Assembly (NCBI GenBank): GCA_023262195.1
Contig: JALRDM010000405.1
Location: 1-8,628, forward strand
DNA: 8,628 bases
Direction of reading: 5' to 3'
Source: Salibacteraceae bacterium
Lineage (GTDB): Bacteria; Bacteroidota; Bacteroidia; Flavobacteriales_G; Salibacteraceae
Shown: in pieces, positions 1-8,628 of the stretch
Layout: every line of letters begins with the position of its first letter
Position numbering within the stretch: the stretch's first letter is position 1
Translations under genes and position numbers: made by a program
Notes under the pieces: generated by a model
Databases searched by the model: none
Seen by the model: only the letters and a program-made list of their open reading frames with translations
What the model was told of the DNA's origin: nothing

Positions 1-2
1 AA

Positions 3-521
3 CCAGCCGAATCAGAGGCAACAAGAGAAATCCAAAAGCATATTGCTGGAAAACGCAGACGAGCAGCCACAAAGACAATATCGATCCAAGAAACCTCTAC
101 AATGGTTGAAACAGAAGTTCCAAGCACAGCGCTATCAGAATCTGAACCCACGAAAAGCATAGGTTCATTAGCTCTAACTCAAGCTTGGGAGCATGCCCTT
201 GAATCAGTCGCAAAAGACAACAATACCCTTAGGGCAATTTTAGCTCGCACTGATTTATCGAAATTAGAATCCACCAACAGCATTAGGGTTGAGTTGCATC
301 ATACCGTTGAACAAGCAGAATTTGACCTTTTGCGTTCTGACCTTTTAGAAGAACTCAGAACGATGACTGGAAATAGTAGCCTTGAACTCACTTCTGAGTT
401 GGTAGACCAAGTGACCACGGCCAAACTTTTTACACCAAAAGATAAATATGACCATCTTGCTGCCAAGAATCCGAATCTTGATGTTCTAAAGAAAAAACTT
501 GATCTAGATATATCCCTTTAA
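3..521 (+). CDS. dnaX: DNA polymerase III subunit gamma/tau, C-terminal part (5' end lies outside the window)
   Basis: The reading frame is open from base 3 with no stop before TAA at 519-521, giving 172 visible residues. The ATG at 102 is therefore probably internal, because coding-like sequence continues upstream of it. The visible part starts with a basic, low-complexity linker (HIAGKRRR and following Ser/Thr/Glu-rich residues). A compact helical domain follows, with a conserved-looking tryptophan (LTQAWEHALE). It closes with FTPKDKYDHLAAKNPNLDVL and a short LDLD tail. From memory this ending (YTPxEKFxxLxxKNPxLxxLKxxFxLD) is typical of the tau C-terminal domain of Bacteroidota DnaX, the clamp-loader ATPase subunit that links the loader to the replicative polymerase. 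The ATPase and zinc-binding modules are not visible, so the call rests on the tail alone. The M16 peptidase gene starts 10 bases downstream and may share its transcript. Confidence 0.75.
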   Translation, partial: PAESEATREIQKHIAGKRRRAATKTISIQETSTMVETEVPSTALSESEPTKSIGSLALTQAWEHALESVAKDNNTLRAILARTDLSKLESTNSIRVELHHTVEQAEFDLLRSDLLEELRTMTGNSSLELTSELVDQVTTAKLFTPKDKYDHLAAKNPNLDVLKKKLDLDISL

Positions 522-531
522 TTGAATACTT

Positions 532-3450
532 ATGAGATACTTACTAATTGCCCTTACCTTAATCAGCTTCATTGGATGTAATTCCAACGATCAACCTGAA
601 ACCGAATCCACTTCAAAATATACTTATGAATCTGTAGAGAATGACCCATTTGGAATGCGTGTTTATACGCTTGAAAACGGGCTAAAAGTCTATATGTCAA
701 TCAATGATGGAGAGCCACGAGTACAAACAAATATCGCTGTGCGAACTGGAAGCAAGCAAGATCCAGCAGATGCTACGGGGCTTGCTCACTATCTTGAGCA
801 CATGTTATTCAAAGGAACCTCGAAGCTTGGTTCTTTAAATTGGGAAGAAGAGCAAAAGCTTCTTCAAGCCATTTCTGATGAGTATGAAAATCTACGCGCC
901 ACGCAAGATGAGGATGCAAGGCAAAACATACTTATGAAAATTGATTCTTTGTCGGGCGTTGCGGCAACATATGTTGCTTCAAACGAATATGATAAGCTAA
1001 TCAGCTCTATGGGCGCACAAGGCACAAACGCCTATACAAGCAATGAGCGAACTGTATATATAAATGACATTCCAACCAATGAATTAGAACGTTGGCTAGC
1101 GCTGGAGGCAGAGCGTTTTAGTGAATTAACACTGCGCTTATTTCACACTGAATTAGAAGCAGTATATGAAGAGTTTAACCGATCTCAAGACAGCGATTTC
1201 CGCCAAGCCTATTACAAAATACTGGATTTGATGTTTCCTACACATCCCTATGGACAGCAAACCACAATTGGCACCGGAGAGCACTTGAAAAATCCAAGTA
1301 TGGAAAAAATCCATGAGTATTTCAAAGCGAGGTACGTTCCAAATAATATGGCCATAGTGTTGGCCGGGGATATCGATCCTGATGCTACAATGGAACTCAT
1401 AGAAAAGTACTTCGGTGGAATGGAAAAGCAACCGATTGCGAATCCTGAAATGCCAAAAGAAGAGCCCATCACTGAACCTCGAATCGCTCAAGTAAGTGGG
1501 TCAGATGCGGAATTTGAATTTGTAGGTTTTAGACTTGACGGTGCAGGCTCTAAAGATGATTTGTATCTCGAATTGATGGACGGAATTCTGAGCAATGGAA
1601 CAGCTGGATTGATCGACATCAACTTGAATCAAAGCCAGAAAGTATTGCGCGCAAGATCTTCGGTAACCGTAAATGAGGATTACAGCATGCTAATGCTGAG
1701 CGGAAACAATCGTCAAGGACAAAGCCTTGAAGAGGTCAGAAACTTGTTGTTAGAGCAAGTAGAGTTGGCTAAAAACGGAGAGTTTGAAGATTGGATGATT
1801 CAAGCGGTTGTTCGGAAATTCAAGCGCGATTTGATGAGTCAAATGGAGGCGAATTGGATCAGAGCATACTTAATGAGCGATGCTTTCATTTTAAATAAAG
1901 ATTGGCAGCAGACCGTCACCAGATATGACCGAATGGCGGAAATCACCAAAGAAGACTTCACAGCCTGGGCGCAAGAAAAATTTGGAAACAACTACGTAGC
2001 TGTTGATAAAGTCATAGGAGAGAAAGATGTGCATAAAGTGGATAAACCACAGATCACCCAGGTTCCTATAAATAGAGATACTGCATCATCGTTTTTCAAC
2101 GAAATATCAGAAATGGAAGCCAGCCGTATCCAACCGCAGTTCGTGGATTATGAAAAGGAGATTACCCGAGGCGAGATAGCAGGTAAAGTTGGCCTATGGC
2201 ATGTTAACAATGATGTAAACGGTCTTTATGAAATGTATTACGTTTTCGATATGGGAAGCGAACATGACTTGACCATACCTCTCGCATTTAAATACCTTCC
2301 ATATCTCGGCACCGAAGAAATGACTCCTGAACAAGTTCAGAAAGAGATGTTCAAGATTGGGCTTGAATTCGATGTTTTCTCATCTGGTAGAAGGAGTTAT
2401 GTTATTGTGAGCGGATTAGCAGAAAACTTTGAAGAGGGTGTTAAGTTTTTCGAAAACCTGATGAATTCAGTGGTTTCTGACCAAGCAAGTTATAACCAAA
2501 TGGTCAACGGAATGCTCAAGGAGCGTGCAGACGAAAAGTTGAGTAAGGGACAAATCCTATTTGCTGGTATGGGTAGCTATGCCAAGTATGGTGCTAAAAA
2601 TCCATTTAACACCCTCTTAAGTGAAGACGAGCTTCGCGCCATTGATCCAACCTCACTTACGGATAAGATTAAGAGCCTTAGCAATTTTGAACATAAAGTG
2701 CTTTTCTACGGCCCGCAGGAGATAGCAGAGGTCAGCAAAATTCTCGAAGCTAACCACACTATTGCTGACTCATGGACCCCAATGCCAGAGCGGGAGGAGT
2801 TTAATGAGATTGAGACCACTGAAAACAAAGTCTTCTTTGCGGAATATGATATGGTTCAAACTGAACTGATGATGTATCATCGCGGACCTTCGTTTGATTT
2901 GTCCATATCACCGGAGTCCAAAATTTTCGGTGAGTATTTTGGTGGCGGTCTTTCATCCATTGTATTTCAAGAAATCCGGGAATCAAGAGCCTTGGCGTAT
3001 AGCGCTTATGCAGGATACACAACGCCATCAAGAGCTGATGACCATCACTACGTAAGAGGTTATATTGGAACACAAGCAAACAAGCTTGACGATGCCACCT
3101 CTGCCTTGCTAGAACTTATGAGTGAATTACCTCGAGCCGAAGCACAATTTGAGCAATCAAAACTTAGCGCAATGAAGCAAATTGAAACAAACCGAACAAC
3201 AGGTTCAAGCATTTTGTGGTCATATCTAAACGCACAGGATAAGGATATGGAGACCGATATGAACAAGGTAATCTATCCAAAACTCGAGTCCATGACTTTT
3301 GATCAACTACAAACTTTCTTTGACAATCAAATCAAGGATAAAACATACACCTATGTAGTCATCGGCAAAAAGTCAGAAATGGATATGTCAGCCCTTGAAA
3401 AACTCGGACCAGTTCAAGAGCTGACGTTGGAAGAAATCTTCGGCTATTAA
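532..3450 (+). CDS. M16 family zinc metallopeptidase, two-domain, predicted lipoprotein
   Basis: This 972-residue protein is predicted to be a zinc peptidase (pitrilysin/insulinase superfamily) that degrades peptides in the cell envelope. The N-terminus [16 protein letters not shown] is a lipoprotein-type signal. Cys16 is the likely lipidated residue, although Phe at -3 makes the lipobox imperfect. The first M16 domain (about 40-430) carries the inverted zinc motif HYLEH at 86-90. The third metal ligand is most likely Glu214 in VYEEFNR. The second half (about 550-960) has no HxxEH; the matching region reads KYLPYLGT (587-594), as expected for the inactive half. It keeps the substrate-binding Arg/Tyr-type segment around [13 protein letters not shown] (814-826; Arg816, Tyr823). 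About 124 residues separate His90 from Glu214, against roughly 76 in classical members, because of a charged helical insert near 101-155. I recall this insert from Bacteroidota relatives. The natural substrate cannot be told from sequence. The ATG at 532 is the only start that includes the whole signal peptide. A terminator follows the stop codon. Confidence 0.93.
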   Translation: MRYLLIALTLISFIGCNSNDQPETESTSKYTYESVENDPFGMRVYTLENGLKVYMSINDGEPRVQTNIAVRTGSKQDPADATGLAHYLEHMLFKGTSKLGSLNWEEEQKLLQAISDEYENLRATQDEDARQNILMKIDSLSGVAATYVASNEYDKLISSMGAQGTNAYTSNERTVYINDIPTNELERWLALEAERFSELTLRLFHTELEAVYEEFNRSQDSDFRQAYYKILDLMFPTHPYGQQTTIGTGEHLKNPSMEKIHEYFKARYVPNNMAIVLAGDIDPDATMELIEKYFGGMEKQPIANPEMPKEEPITEPRIAQVSGSDAEFEFVGFRLDGAGSKDDLYLELMDGILSNGTAGLIDINLNQSQKVLRARSSVTVNEDYSMLMLSGNNRQGQSLEEVRNLLLEQVELAKNGEFEDWMIQAVVRKFKRDLMSQMEANWIRAYLMSDAFILNKDWQQTVTRYDRMAEITKEDFTAWAQEKFGNNYVAVDKVIGEKDVHKVDKPQITQVPINRDTASSFFNEISEMEASRIQPQFVDYEKEITRGEIAGKVGLWHVNNDVNGLYEMYYVFDMGSEHDLTIPLAFKYLPYLGTEEMTPEQVQKEMFKIGLEFDVFSSGRRSYVIVSGLAENFEEGVKFFENLMNSVVSDQASYNQMVNGMLKERADEKLSKGQILFAGMGSYAKYGAKNPFNTLLSEDELRAIDPTSLTDKIKSLSNFEHKVLFYGPQEIAEVSKILEANHTIADSWTPMPEREEFNEIETTENKVFFAEYDMVQTELMMYHRGPSFDLSISPESKIFGEYFGGGLSSIVFQEIRESRALAYSAYAGYTTPSRADDHHYVRGYIGTQANKLDDATSALLELMSELPRAEAQFEQSKLSAMKQIETNRTTGSSILWSYLNAQDKDMETDMNKVIYPKLESMTFDQLQTFFDNQIKDKTYTYVVIGKKSEMDMSALEKLGPVQELTLEEIFGY

Positions 3451-3473
3451 ATAAAGCATCATTTCAACATTAC

Positions 3474-3510
3474 AAAAAATGGACCGTCCTATTGCAGGGC
3501 GGTCTTTTTT
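3474..3510 (+). terminator. Rho-independent terminator after the M16 peptidase gene
   Basis: An 8-bp stem, GACCGTCC (3482-3489) pairing with GGGCGGTC (3497-3504) with one G-U wobble, encloses a 7-base loop (TATTGCA) and is followed by six Ts (3505-3510). It lies 31 bases after the peptidase stop codon and upstream of the isocitrate dehydrogenase start. A run of six As at 3474-3479 gives a T-run on the opposite strand, so the hairpin could also stop transcription arriving from the other direction, although no converging gene is seen nearby. Confidence 0.9.
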
Positions 3511-3556
3511 ATTTAGCTCAAACCGAATACCAAATCAATTCTGAGTTCGAGAAAAT

Positions 3557-3570
3557 TACTTTTGTACAAA
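3557..3570 (+). promoter_or_regulatory. Possible Bacteroidota -7 promoter element for icd, overlapping a 10-bp palindrome
   Basis: TACTTTTG at 3557-3564 fits the Bacteroidota -7 consensus TAnnTTTG exactly. It lies about 33 bases before the icd ATG and just past the upstream terminator, where a new promoter is expected. No good TTTG -33 box is visible about 20 bases upstream, so the assignment is tentative. The last four bases of the element form half of a perfect palindrome, TTTGTACAAA (3561-3570), which would sit across the predicted start of transcription. It could be an operator half-site or chance. Confidence 0.4.
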
Positions 3571-3596
3571 CACCAATTAAACCTGAACTACTAAGA

Positions 3597-5819
3597 ATGA
3601 ATCAGACAGCCATTATTTATACCAAAACCGATGAGGCCCCAGCACTAGCTACTTATTCACTCTTTCCAATAATTCACAAGTTTTCCGAAAAGGCTGGTGT
3701 ATCGATCGATAAGTGCGACATATCTCTGGCAGCAAGAATTTTAGCACAATTTCCTGATATATTGGCTCCTGAACAACGTGTTCCAAACACGTTATCTCAA
3801 TTGGGCAAGCTCGCTCAACGACCCGAAGCCAATATTGTGAAGCTTCCAAATATTAGTGCCTCAATACCGCAGCTAAAGGCAGCTATAAAGGAGTTGCAAG
3901 ATCATGGATTTCAAATTCCCGATTATCCCGATAAACCAAATTCCGAAAAGGAAATAGATTATAAAAAACGCTACGACAGTGTTAAGGGAAGCGCAGTAAA
4001 CCCTGTACTAAGAGAAGGCAATTCTGATAGGCGCGCACCAAAAGCTGTGAAAGATTACGCGCGCAAAAATCCGCATAAAATGGGGCAATGGAGTGCTGAT
4101 TCTAAATCACACGTTGCAAGTATGACAAGGGGTGATTTTTTCGAAACGGAACAGTCCATCACCAGTGCAATTGCAGATCAAATCTCCATTGTATTAAGAG
4201 ATTCAGACGGAAATACAACAGTTCTAAAATCAAACCTGAGCATCCAAGAAGGCGAAATACTCGATTCGGCCGTGATGAGTAAAAAGGAGCTCGTAAAGTT
4301 TTTGACTCATCAGATTGAAGAGGCTAAAAAGCAGAACGTACTCTTCTCAGCCCATCTTAAAGCCACCATGATGAAGGTGAGTGACCCTATCATATTTGGT
4401 TCGGTCGTTGAATCATACTTCGCAGATGTGTTCGCAAAGCATCATAATATACTAAAGCAAATTGGAGCGGATGCAAGAAGCGGCCTTGGAAATATCCTAG
4501 CTGCACTCAAAAAACTTCCAAAGGATCAGGAAAGCGAAATCTTGGGAGATTTTCAAAAATCAATAGAACAAGGAGCAGACTTGGCCATGGTAAATTCAGA
4601 CCAAGGCATCACGAATTTACATGTACCCAGCGATGTGATCATTGATGCATCTATGCCGGCTATGATTCGCAATAGCGGAAAAATGTGGAATAAAAACGGA
4701 GAAGCACAAGACACAAAGGCCATTATACCCGATCGCTCATATGCTGGGGTTTATCAAGCTACAATAGATGATTGCAAAGCTCATGGGGCATTTAACCCCG
4801 TGACCATGGGTAGCGTATCAAACGTTGGTTTGATGGCTCAAAAAGCCGAAGAATATGGATCGCATGACAAGACGTTTGAGATAAAAACAAATGGAGTAGT
4901 TCAAGTCTTGGATAATGCCGGGGCTGTATTGATGGAACACAAGGTAGAGGTTGGTGATATATTCAGAGCCTGTCAAACAAAAGATGCTCCTATAAAAGAT
5001 TGGGTGAAACTTGCGGTTAATCGCGCCCGAGCCACAGGAAATCCAGCGATTTTTTGGCTGGATGAACAAAGAGCGCATGACCGCGAAATCATTAAAAAAG
5101 TAAAAGCTTATCTTAAATTACACCAAATTGATGGACTCGATATTCAGATTCTCAGTCCTGTAGAAGCCTCTAAATTTTCTCTTAAACGTATTCGCAACGG
5201 TGAGGACACCATTTCAATTACTGGAAATGTTCTCCGCGATTATTTAACGGATCTGTTTCCAATACTTGAAGTTGGCACCAGTGCTAAGATGCTCAGCATA
5301 GTACCACTTATGAATGGTGGAGGACTTTTTGAAACAGGAGCCGGTGGCTCAGCACCTAAGCACGTAGAACAATTCACTGCTGAGAACCATTTGAGGTGGG
5401 ATTCGCTCGGTGAATTTTTAGCGTTAGCAGTATCGCTTGATCATTATGGCGAAGTATATAACAACAAAAAGGCCTCGATTTTGGCCGCATGCTTGGATAT
5501 AGCCACCAGCAAATTTTTACTGAATGATAAATCGCCTTCGCGGAAGGTAGGTGAGTTAGATAATCGAGGAAGCCATTACTACTTAGCCAGATACTGGGCG
5601 CGAGAATTGGCAAATCAAAGCCTAGCTTTTGATTTAGCAGAACAGTTTTCACAATTGGCTTCACAGCTCGAAACGAACGAAGAATCCATTATCAATGAGT
5701 TGAATTCAGTACAAGGCGTTCAGATGGATATTGGTGGATACTATCATCCTGATGAATCCTTAGCTTCCGCAGCAATGCGTCCCAGCACAACGCTAAATAG
5801 CATCATTGATTCATTTTAA
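3597..5819 (+). CDS. icd: Isocitrate dehydrogenase, NADP-dependent, monomeric type
   Basis: This enzyme oxidatively decarboxylates isocitrate to 2-oxoglutarate in the cytoplasmic TCA cycle and makes NADPH (EC 1.1.1.42). It belongs to the large monomeric class, not the common dimeric one. Counting from the ATG at 3597 gives 740 residues, the usual length. The expected ligand residues then fall at the numbers I recall from the A. vinelandii enzyme: isocitrate-binding Ser132, Asn135, Arg139 and Arg145 ([16 protein letters not shown]), Lys255, Tyr420 and Arg547; metal-binding Asp350, Asp548 and Asp552; and NADP-binding His589, Arg600 and Arg649. The enzyme is therefore predicted to be complete and active. 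An in-frame TTG at 3492 would add 35 residues, but it lies inside the terminator hairpin, and the family N-terminus ([16 protein letters not shown]) begins right after the ATG at 3597. No Shine-Dalgarno sequence is evident. prmA follows after 8 bases. Confidence 0.97.
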   Translation: MNQTAIIYTKTDEAPALATYSLFPIIHKFSEKAGVSIDKCDISLAARILAQFPDILAPEQRVPNTLSQLGKLAQRPEANIVKLPNISASIPQLKAAIKELQDHGFQIPDYPDKPNSEKEIDYKKRYDSVKGSAVNPVLREGNSDRRAPKAVKDYARKNPHKMGQWSADSKSHVASMTRGDFFETEQSITSAIADQISIVLRDSDGNTTVLKSNLSIQEGEILDSAVMSKKELVKFLTHQIEEAKKQNVLFSAHLKATMMKVSDPIIFGSVVESYFADVFAKHHNILKQIGADARSGLGNILAALKKLPKDQESEILGDFQKSIEQGADLAMVNSDQGITNLHVPSDVIIDASMPAMIRNSGKMWNKNGEAQDTKAIIPDRSYAGVYQATIDDCKAHGAFNPVTMGSVSNVGLMAQKAEEYGSHDKTFEIKTNGVVQVLDNAGAVLMEHKVEVGDIFRACQTKDAPIKDWVKLAVNRARATGNPAIFWLDEQRAHDREIIKKVKAYLKLHQIDGLDIQILSPVEASKFSLKRIRNGEDTISITGNVLRDYLTDLFPILEVGTSAKMLSIVPLMNGGGLFETGAGGSAPKHVEQFTAENHLRWDSLGEFLALAVSLDHYGEVYNNKKASILAACLDIATSKFLLNDKSPSRKVGELDNRGSHYYLARYWARELANQSLAFDLAEQFSQLASQLETNEESIINELNSVQGVQMDIGGYYHPDESLASAAMRPSTTLNSIIDSF

Positions 5820-5827
5820 AGCATAAG

Positions 5828-6655
5828 GTGCCGTACATCGAAATAAAAATAGAATGCTCTTCTAAAGATTTTTGTGAAATCATTGAGGCCGAAATCATGG
5901 ATTTTGGTTTTGAGAGTTTTGAAGTGAATGAGGCTATCTTGAGAGGATTTGCGAAACAGGATCAAATTGACCGAGCTGCAGTAGACCAAGTCCTGCTCGA
6001 ATATCAAGATCATATTTCGTCCATAATTGATATCGTGCATGAAGATGAAAACTGGAATTCAGTTTGGGAATCGAATTTCGAACCTGTAACCATTGGAGAT
6101 GAACTTTTTATTGGGGCACCATTTCATGATATTCCTGATCGTTTTAAGCATAGCATCGTAATAGATCCTAACATGAGTTTTGGAACTGGGCACCATCCAA
6201 CTACTGAAATGATGATCAGGAAAATGATGAGCACCGAATTGGACGGAAAAATCGTACTAGATTTTGGCTGTGGCACCGGAATACTGGCAATCTATGCTGA
6301 TTATAAAGGTGCCTCTGGTGTTGCAATAGAAATAGATAAACATGTCGCAACCTGTGCTAGGAACAATTTGAAAGCAAATAAATCCAACAACTTTGAAGTA
6401 ATTACAGGGGGAGTTGAAAGCATACAAAACGGACCATTTGATCTGATTTTGGCCAACATTAACCGTAACGTTATTGAAGAAAGCCTAAAAACGTTCATCA
6501 AAAGCCTTAATCTGCATGGGCAATTGGTCTGCTCAGGATTCCTAGTTTCGGACATCGATGGTTTAACAGATACCCTTTCAAAAGCTGGTCTTGAAATTAT
6601 AAACACTGATACTATCGGAGATTGGGCGTTGATAGCTGCTAATAAAACAACATGA
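5828..6655 (+). CDS. prmA: Ribosomal protein L11 methyltransferase PrmA
   Basis: PrmA uses S-adenosylmethionine to trimethylate amino groups of ribosomal protein L11 in the cytoplasm. The 275-residue length suits the family. The N-terminal substrate-recognition domain covers about residues 1-65. A linker carrying NWNSVWESNFEPV (75-87) follows, then the PrmA signature DPNMSFGTGHHPTT (113-126). The Rossmann methyltransferase domain has SAM-binding motif I VLDFGCGTGILAI (143-155), an acidic strand-2 end (AIEID, 166-170) and a motif IV-like DLILANINRN (205-214). The start is GTG: its product MPYIEIKIE is the expected first beta strand of the family, and the next in-frame ATG (5897) would remove 23 residues of that domain. 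The gene begins 8 bases after the icd stop, and its TGA overlaps the ATG of the next gene by four bases (ATGA). It is therefore probably cotranscribed with both neighbours. Confidence 0.95.
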   Translation: MPYIEIKIECSSKDFCEIIEAEIMDFGFESFEVNEAILRGFAKQDQIDRAAVDQVLLEYQDHISSIIDIVHEDENWNSVWESNFEPVTIGDELFIGAPFHDIPDRFKHSIVIDPNMSFGTGHHPTTEMMIRKMMSTELDGKIVLDFGCGTGILAIYADYKGASGVAIEIDKHVATCARNNLKANKSNNFEVITGGVESIQNGPFDLILANINRNVIEESLKTFIKSLNLHGQLVCSGFLVSDIDGLTDTLSKAGLEIINTDTIGDWALIAANKTT

Positions 6656-8628
6656 GATCACTATTTATTTTCCTGGCTTGTTTGGTCTACACTGGGTCAC
6701 AACTGTATGCGCAAAGCTTTAAGGAGTTCAGCTCCGAAGAGGCTTTTCTTCAAGAATTGCAAGAGCAAATTGTGGGAAATTCTGTGGGAGATGCCAAAAA
6801 AGAGAATAAGGAGCTCATAGAAAAGTTTACTGAAATGTGGACCGAGCTTGGATCATTTACTGCGGGTCAGAAATCTTCATTCTACACAACATCAAATAAG
6901 ATTTTAGACGCGCGCATGCGCCCGCTACCCGATGTAAGAAACTACATTGAGACCGTGATGACCATGGTTGAGCTGGGTGTTGAAGCAGGAAAGTTTAGTG
7001 ATTGGGAACGCTCGGTAGATTTAGTATTGGATTCGCGTTCTGCCCGCAAAGACTTTGGTGATTATATGGACTTCAGTCTCAACCTCTTTTCACAAAACAC
7101 CCTTTATTCTTCTGGTTCACTAGAATGGAAGTCAAGCAATGGCGATTTTGACATCAAAATAGAAGATGGTAAGCCAAAATATACTTTCAACAACCTCGAT
7201 CTGACCTGTGATGCAAAAGGAAGTAGTTCTACCCTTTATGAAACATCAGGTGTGCTCTACCCTATTGATGGTGATTGGTTTGGGAAAAATGGAACCATCA
7301 CTTGGGAGCGCGCTGGGCTTGATCCTAATAAGGTTTACGCTATTGTAAACGATTATGAAATCAAGCTAAAGTTTTCCAACTATCGAGCTGACTCCGTCAC
7401 ATTTTACAATACAGATTATTTCGACCAGCCCTTGAAGGGAAGGCTTCTTGAGAAAGTACAGGCAGTTGCCAGTGCAGACCGATCGTCATTTCCAATGTTT
7501 GAAAGCTACAGTCAGCGTTTAAAAATCGAAAACATTGATAGAGGTATCGATTATGAGGGAGGATTTATACAAAAAGGATCTCGATTTCTTGCCAGTGGAA
7601 CTGACGAGGCACCTGCTTACCTAGTTTTTTACATTGGTGATAAGAAGTTTCTAGAGGTATCATCACTAGGTTTCAGTATTAAAGAAGAACAGATTACCTC
7701 AGCAGATGCCGCCATTAAATTTCACTTGCACGATGATACCATTACCCATCCAGGGCTTGATTTTAAATATTTTAGAGATGAGCGTCAAGTAAGCCTTTAC
7801 AAGGCAGACGAAGGGCTACAGAAGGCCCCATACTTTGACAGCTACCACCAAATGGATATTTATGCAGAATATGTGACATGGAAGATTGATGAAAAGGAGA
7901 TTCTGTTTAGAACACTACCCAACTCCAGTGACAACAGAGCATTTTTTGAGTCTGATTACTATTTCAGAGAAAACAGGTTTGATCAAATGATGGGAATGAG
8001 CATGACCCACCCTCTGGTTCAGGTGAAGGGGTGCTTCACAAAGCTAGGAGTTGAAACCCTGTATGACATCGAAATTGCCAAGTGTATTCAGTCTGATAAA
8101 ACGAATGCAATGCTATTGCTACTTGATTACACCAACAAGGGATTAGTTGACTATGACCCAAAAACAGGCAAGGTGAGGTCAACTCCTCGACTCTATCACT
8201 ACATAGCAGCAAAATCCGAACTTGAAGACTATGATGTACTCCGAGTAGCATCTGACATTGGGTCAATCGAAAACGCTCGACTCGACCTTACTGATGAAGT
8301 TTACACATTGGATATTAATGGTATACGAAACATTATTCTTTCAGACTCTCATAATGTGGTGCTCTTCCCGAAAAATGGACACATTGTTATGAAAAAGAAC
8401 AGAGACTTTGATTTTTCTGGAGTGGTTTTAGCAGGTAGGCTAGAGTTTTTCGGAAACAATTACGAGTTTTTATACGATGATTTCAAAATCGAAATGCCCA
8501 ATGTTGATTCAGTAAGAATCAATGTGTCCTTAGGTAAGGAAGAAGGAATTGGAGGTCGTGAACGCTTAGCTCGCGTAAAAAACGTGATCGAAGAAGTGGA
8601 CGGGACACTAGAAATTGATAAGCCCGAT
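6652..8628 (+). CDS. Large secreted protein of unknown function (3' end lies outside the window)
   Basis: The frame starts at ATG 6652 and stays open for 659 codons to the right edge, so the complete protein is larger. The first residues, MRSLFIFLACLVYTGSQLYA, form a signal peptide with likely signal peptidase I cleavage after Ala20 (LYA|Q), a common form in Bacteroidota. Residues 21-150 look mostly helical and charged. From about 150 onward the protein looks beta-rich, with alternating hydrophobic/polar strands and Gly turns, for example SGSLEWKSSNGDFDIKI (from 154), SGVLYPIDGDWFGKNGTITW (201-220), YEGGFIQKGSRFLASG (301-316) and FSGVVLAGRLEFFGN (588-602). No catalytic motif, transmembrane segment after the signal, or known domain is recognisable. 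From memory it resembles large uncharacterised exported proteins conserved in Flavobacteriia, but I cannot name a family. Its start overlaps the prmA stop (ATGA), suggesting translational coupling. Cysteines are few (Cys10 in the signal, then 186, 461 and 477). Confidence 0.85.
   Translation, partial: MRSLFIFLACLVYTGSQLYAQSFKEFSSEEAFLQELQEQIVGNSVGDAKKENKELIEKFTEMWTELGSFTAGQKSSFYTTSNKILDARMRPLPDVRNYIETVMTMVELGVEAGKFSDWERSVDLVLDSRSARKDFGDYMDFSLNLFSQNTLYSSGSLEWKSSNGDFDIKIEDGKPKYTFNNLDLTCDAKGSSSTLYETSGVLYPIDGDWFGKNGTITWERAGLDPNKVYAIVNDYEIKLKFSNYRADSVTFYNTDYFDQPLKGRLLEKVQAVASADRSSFPMFESYSQRLKIENIDRGIDYEGGFIQKGSRFLASGTDEAPAYLVFYIGDKKFLEVSSLGFSIKEEQITSADAAIKFHLHDDTITHPGLDFKYFRDERQVSLYKADEGLQKAPYFDSYHQMDIYAEYVTWKIDEKEILFRTLPNSSDNRAFFESDYYFRENRFDQMMGMSMTHPLVQVKGCFTKLGVETLYDIEIAKCIQSDKTNAMLLLLDYTNKGLVDYDPKTGKVRSTPRLYHYIAAKSELEDYDVLRVASDIGSIENARLDLTDEVYTLDINGIRNIILSDSHNVVLFPKNGHIVMKKNRDFDFSGVVLAGRLEFFGNNYEFLYDDFKIEMPNVDSVRINVSLGKEEGIGGRERLARVKNVIEEVDGTLEIDKPD

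Noticed and set aside
102..521. A free-standing 139-residue protein starting at ATG 102
   Set aside because: The frame is open upstream to the window edge with plausible protein sequence, and the C-terminus looks like the DnaX tail, so this ATG is probably internal.
1153..1491. Minus-strand open frames inside the M16 peptidase gene (also near 1248-1472, 2801-3079 and 3060-3266)
   Set aside because: They lie wholly within a well-supported gene on the other strand, have no recognisable domain, and look like chance open frames.
3492..3596. A 35-residue N-terminal extension of isocitrate dehydrogenase from a TTG codon at 3492
   Set aside because: It begins inside the loop of the terminator hairpin and translates the terminator T-run. 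The family N-terminus and the exact residue numbering both fit the ATG at 3597.
4818..5078. Minus-strand open frames inside icd (also 3649-3849 and 5374-5664)
   Set aside because: The plus-strand enzyme is intact with every expected active-site residue. The antisense translations show no family features.
5816..6040. Minus-strand open frames over prmA (also 6301-6606) and over the large secreted protein gene (8036-8266)
   Set aside because: They are antisense to confident genes, and their translations are unremarkable, so I treat them as chance.
1..8628. A defence system, CRISPR array, mobile element or biosynthetic cluster
   Set aside because: I saw no direct-repeat array, terminal inverted repeats, transposase, nuclease, toxin or synthase motifs. 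The recognised genes are housekeeping or envelope functions, with only one uncharacterised gene at the right edge.

Overview
The window looks like chromosomal core-genome DNA of a Bacteroidota bacterium, probably a Flavobacteriales-type lineage. This rests on family resemblance and general features, not on a search. It is moderately AT-rich. The genes lack clear Shine-Dalgarno sequences. There is a TAnnTTTG-type -7 promoter element. The two exported proteins have Bacteroidota-style signal peptides. The left-edge protein ends in a tail I associate with Bacteroidota DNA polymerase III gamma/tau. All genes are on the + strand, and I saw no tRNA, rRNA, CRISPR array, insertion sequence or phage gene.

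Layout: (1) the 3' end of a dnaX-like gene, entering from the left edge and stopping at 521. (2) Ten bases later, a 972-residue two-domain M16 zinc metallopeptidase with a lipoprotein-type signal peptide (532-3450). A strong intrinsic terminator (3474-3510) closes this first unit. (3) A 146-base intergenic region holds the terminator and a probable promoter for the next unit. (4) A complete 740-residue monomeric NADP-dependent isocitrate dehydrogenase (3597-5819), whose ligand-binding residues fall at the same numbers as I recall for the Azotobacter vinelandii enzyme. (5) Eight bases later, ribosomal protein L11 methyltransferase PrmA from a GTG start (5828-6655). (6) A large secreted protein of unknown function starts inside the prmA stop codon (ATGA overlap, 6652) and runs off the right edge after 659 codons.

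The second group (icd, prmA, large secreted protein) is tightly packed and probably one transcript. It joins central carbon metabolism, ribosome modification and an exported protein, with no obvious single pathway. The least explained gene is the large secreted protein. I found no convincing evidence of a new multi-gene system; most of the window is ordinary housekeeping sequence.
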